From Ahaetulla prasina (lineage: Eukaryota; Chordata; Lepidosauria; Squamata; Colubridae), in NCBI RefSeq assembly GCF_028640845.1, contig NC_080541.1:174005002-174069001 (forward strand): a stretch of DNA of 64,000 bases. Direction: 5' to 3'. Shown here piece by piece: positions 60,556 through 64,000 of this stretch; within the stretch, counting starts at the first letter, position 1; the number at the start of each line of letters is the position of its first letter. A model generated the notes under the pieces. That model was not told the origin of the DNA, made no database searches, and worked only from the letters and a program-made list of their open reading frames with translations. Both the position numbers and the translations under genes were made by a program.

Positions 60556-60690
60556 CAGGGGTCTCCAACCTTGATCCCTTTAAGACTTGTGGACTTCAAC
60601 TCCCAGAGTCCCTCAGCCAGCAAACCTGGCTGAGGAACTCTGGGAGTTGAAGTCCACAAGTCTTAAAGGGACCAAGGTTGGAGACCCCTG
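60556..60690. mobile_element. Palindromic hAT-type MITE, 135 bp, with exact duplication
   Basis: caggggtctccaacc to ggttggagacccctg. Exact 8-bp ttcaggag at 60548-60555 and 60691-60698. About 95% like the 47471 copy by eye. Confidence 0.88.
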
Positions 60691-60698
60691 TTCAGGAG

Positions 60699-61269
60699 GA
60701 TTCCAAATATTAACTTCCTTTTCACTTCAAACAAGCCCAAAGGAAAAGAATCGGGGGAAATCCATATCATCCTACCTCACAACACAAAGTTACTACACAA
60801 GATAATGCAAACATTCACATTTCTGCCCATCGATCCTGTTTTATTAACCTCCTGCCCTTCCATTCATAGATTCCCTACAGTGCTATAAACTGATTTCGTG
60901 TGGATCAAAAAGCCAATATTATCCACTTTCAAAAATCTCTCTGCTAGGAAAATACCACCAGATAATCCCCTTGTTTATCTAAAGAACATAAACAACCTGT
61001 AAGCTTTTCTGGGAGAAACTTTTAAATTACAAACTACAGCCCTGTCATTCTTGTTCTTTGACACAAATATTTAGCAGGTAAAGAAATGCAACGAAAAGGC
61101 ACCTGGGCCAACTGAGAAACCTTCTCCTGCTTCATTATGGTATTAATGAGAAGTTATTTTTGGGAAACAGAACAGATCAGCAACAAACTGCCTTCATCTT
61201 CCTGGTATATGTAAAAAAAATCAACAAACTTATTTATCTTCTACTTTACCATTTATTACTAAATCTTTA
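60699..61269. other. No gene or repeat recognised
   Basis: Short frames only. Confidence 0.3.
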
Positions 61270-61600
61270 AGGGATGACTAGCTTGTTGATTGAAAGGTCG
61301 GCAGTTCAGCAGTTCGAATCCCTAGTGCCACGTAACAGAGTGAGCTCCGGTTACTTGTCCCAGCTTCTGCCAACCTAGCAGTAAAAAATGCAAGTAGAAA
61401 AATAGGGACCACCTTTGGTGGGAAGGTAACAGCATTAAGGTTAGGGTTAGGCCTTTGGCGTTTAGTTATGCCAGCCACATGACCATGGAGATGTCTTCAG
61501 ACAGCACTGGCTCTTCGGCTTTGAAACGGAGATGAGTACCACCCCCTAGAGTTGGGATCAACTAGCACATATGTGTGAGCAGAACCTTTACCTTTTACTA
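61270..61600 (+). mobile_element. Sauria-type SINE with BovB-like tail
   Basis: tRNA-like head: gatgactagcttgttgattg (box A region) and agttcgaatccc (box B). A conserved middle follows (accacctttggtgggaaggt, atgccagccacatgacc), then the tail gagcagaacctttacctttta. Squamate SINEs with tRNA heads and BovB-related tails are established. About 330 bp, near full length. Confidence 0.75.
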
Positions 61601-61730
61601 AGTCTAGGCTATCTTATACTATCTAGCTATACTAACCTCTATGTCTATTTATTACTCCTAAACATTCTTTATTATTTGAGCTTAAACCAAGGTTTTAGCC
61701 ACCTTCAGATTGGCTTCTATTGCTGTCAAC

Positions 61731-62650
61731 CAGTGGTGGGTTCTCCCCGTTTCTTGCGAACTGGTAGTGGAAATTTTGAGTACTTCGGAGAACAGATAAA
61801 TACCACCTCTGTCTGGCCTCGCTGCCTCCCGACTCCCAGCTGATTATCTAGAAGGAAAAAAAATCAGAGTTAAATTGACAAAGAAGAGAAATAAAAACAA
61901 GACACTGTCACTTTAAATTGAGAAGCCAAGAGCCTCCCAACTGATCGGCTAGAATAAAAAAATCAGGACTCGCTTCCCAGATCACTTGGTAAAGAAGAAG
62001 AAGGATAAACGTCGCTTTAAATTGACAAGCCAAGAAGCAGCTGCTGGAAGGAGGCTTTTACTTGCAGAAGCGAAGTGACATTCAGCAGTGTGTTTTCTGG
62101 GTCAGCTGAACAATAAACTGGATAAGAGGAAGGATTCTTATATGGTTCTATGTTTTTGAAGTTTTGGGGTTTGTGCAACATGGGCTTTATGTTTCTAAAA
62201 AGGTTTGTGCAATTTCCATTGTGAAATATCCAGCCTTGAATGAGTTTTCTGCCTGCTTGTAAATGGAGCCGAACTTCTGGCTTCCACTTTCTATTATCTC
62301 TAAGCACCGGTAGCTGTTTTCTTCTTACAAAGTTTCCTTTATGCAGCTGGCAGGAATGTGGAATGAGTATCAGGCAGGTTCCTTGTTAGAAGCTTGATTT
62401 TTCCTTGCTTTTCTGGGAGCCTTTTCTTATGAGTAATATTTTATTTGGGGAAATGAAGAGGGGGGAGTTTGATTCCTTCCCAGAGCAGGTTAGTGCAGTG
62501 GGGAGGGAATGGGGATTTTGAAGTAACCTTCCCCTGGAGTGGGGAGGGAATGGGGATTTTGCACTATCCTTCCCCTGTCACTCCTGCCAACCACATCCAC
62601 CAAGCCACACCCACCGAACCAGTAGTAAACAATTTTGAAACCCACCACTG
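61731..62650. mobile_element. Long hAT-type non-autonomous element, 920 bp
   Basis: Perfect 10-bp inverted ends cagtggtggg and cccaccactg, with exact 8-bp ctgtcaac at 61723-61730 and 62651-62658. The outer parts match the family at 72, 17086 and 39936. The middle (about 61850-62460) is private to this copy here. No transposase-like frame is visible; the longest frame (- strand, 62307-62017) has no motif. Confidence 0.85.
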
Positions 62651-62658
62651 CTGTCAAC

Positions 62659-62921
62659 ACCTGTTCTAGCTGGCTGTGGAATAATTGATGTGGCACTTTC
62701 TCACTCTGTGCTGGGGTAAGAAAAGGAAGATGCTATACCAGCTGCCTTAAAGGTTCTCGGCACTGCTGTTGGAGGAGTAAAGTTGCTGGCCTTTTTTCCT
62801 TTCAGTTTGTTAACTATTGGTCTGGTGAAGCCCAAACCTGCTCCTCCTTTACCATTAGTTACCTCTTGGGCTGACAGCTTCAAATTCTTTCTTTCTGACA
62901 TCCTGCACATCACAAATCACC
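62659..62921. other. No gene or repeat recognised
   Basis: Opposing short frames without motif. Confidence 0.3.
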
Positions 62922-62929
62922 CTCTAGGC

Positions 62930-63062
62930 CAGAGATATCCAACCTTGGTCCCTTTAAGACAGGGGTGTCCAAACTTGGTCCCTTTAAGACTTGTGGACTT
63001 CAACTCCCAGAGTCCCTCAGCCAGCCAACAAGTTTTAAAGGGACCAAGGTTGGAGACCCCTG
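62930..63062. mobile_element. Palindromic hAT-type MITE with duplicated left end
   Basis: The left terminus occurs twice in tandem (cagagatatccaacc at 62930, then caggggtgtccaaac at 62961), followed by part of the left arm and a shortened right arm ending ggttggagacccctg. Exact 8-bp ctctaggc at 62922-62929 and 63063-63070. Confidence 0.8.
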
Positions 63063-63070
63063 CTCTAGGC

Positions 63071-64000
63071 ACACCCACTCACATTCTCACTCTCAGCATT
63101 TTCATTTTTTAATTGGAATCCAGGTGTTTTGCAATGCTCTTCAGGCTGCCTTAAAGATCCAAGGAAGAAGAAAAAAAGGGGGAAAAAGGAAGAGTTCATG
63201 GTGGCCATTGCAAGGTTTTCCTTCCACAATATGACCTGACGGCTACCAAAGCAAAGCACTGAAGAAGGAAGAATGAACACTTGACAATTGTAAATTGCCA
63301 GTGACCTCTTTCAGTAAAAGCAGACTTTCTCAGCCTGATGACCTCCAGACAATTCCATCATCCTCTGCCAGGCTGAATTGGATGGTTAGCAATTGATTAA
63401 AAAAAAAAAGAACCTTAGTCTTGGTAAAGATAAAAATTGTTCACAGTCCATTATTTCAAGCAATATACTTCTTGGCAGTAGGATTTTCAAGACCTGATAA
63501 CCTTTTCCTTTTGTGTTTTGTGTAATTGAAATGTTCTAGAAACCCCAAAGTCCCTTTCATTTATTTTTGTCACTCTTTAAAATCAATAGCGCTTTTTCCC
63601 CCCCCTTGGCACTGAGTGTCATTTTACTCTGGCTCCAAAATAAAGTCTTGTTAGCATTAAAATGGGATCCAGCTTTTTGCCAGTTGAGCATCTATAATTG
63701 TAAAAATGATCACCCCTCCCTCTCTTTCTTTAAAGCAGTTTCTGATGAATAAATGGATATTTGATACACAGGATGATTTCAATATGTTCCATCAATGACT
63801 GGTTTAGGAAATATGCAGTCCACTGGAAGATAATAGCACTGCATTTATGCCAAAAAAAAAAAATACATGGCTTGGCTAGGATAAAATCAAGCAAAATGGT
63901 TCTTCCAAATTATAATGTTTTAATGTTTGGGATCTGATTAGCTCCGGGAAAAAGGTTGTTTAGATGAGAATTTGACAGGAGAAAATTAAATATTCCTGTT
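63071..64000. other. Downstream DNA, nothing recognised
   Basis: No gene seen to the window end. Contains aataaa at 63639-63644 and 63748-63753. Confidence 0.3.

Noticed and set aside
61436..61451. ggttagggttagg, telomere-like
   Set aside because: Only two units, and inside the SINE body, where related copies would carry it; not an interstitial telomere.

Overview
The window looks like AT-rich nuclear DNA of a squamate reptile, most probably a snake. The evidence is the repeat content: LINE 3' ends fused to (AGAAT)n tails, a SINE whose tail resembles the BovB end, L2- and CR1-type LINEs, L1 fragments, Penelope-like remnants and many short hAT-type elements. There are no prokaryotic genes, and no tRNA or rRNA gene that I can support.

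Host gene. One two-exon coding unit on the + strand frames the window. A CpG-rich stretch near 9585-9860 is the likely promoter. Exon 1 codes from an ATG at 10630 to a GT donor at 11021. After a phase-1 intron of about 46.9 kb, exon 2 runs from 57891 to a stop at 58069. The joined product is about 189 residues: an Asn/Ser-rich ectodomain with four N-glycosylation sequons, one membrane helix and an acidic cytoplasmic tail. I do not recognise the gene. Nearly all other content is intronic or flanking repeat DNA.

1-9580: L1, CR1-type, hAT-type and SINE fragments, including a hAT-type element split by a LINE fragment. 13.8-16.0 kb: three Penelope-like remnants, two of them palindromic, carrying hammerhead-ribozyme motifs; the copy at 15001-15066 keeps the whole core. 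21.8-28.1 kb: a 1.8-kb direct repeat brackets a rearranged L1 (inverted 3' end plus broken ORF1) whose A-tail abuts the first copy. 30.8-34.9 kb and 41.8-46.4 kb: two related, young Ty3/Gypsy LTR retrotransposons, both on the + strand, each with 5-bp target duplications, one mismatch between LTRs, a tRNA-Ser-type primer site and a purine tract. The first has one long ORF with the reverse-transcriptase core cleanly missing; the second keeps that core but is broken by many single-base losses. 49.4-53.0 kb: a 0.6-kb direct repeat brackets a SINE plus a LINE piece and is followed by an L2-type LINE on the - strand. 53-64 kb: hAT, Tc1/mariner-like and SINE insertions around exon 2 and its probable 3' UTR.

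The most unusual signals are the hammerhead/Penelope cluster, the two long direct duplications that each bracket a minus-strand retroposon, and the Gypsy copy whose frame stays open across a deleted RT palm domain. Family names rest on motifs read by eye, without database searches.
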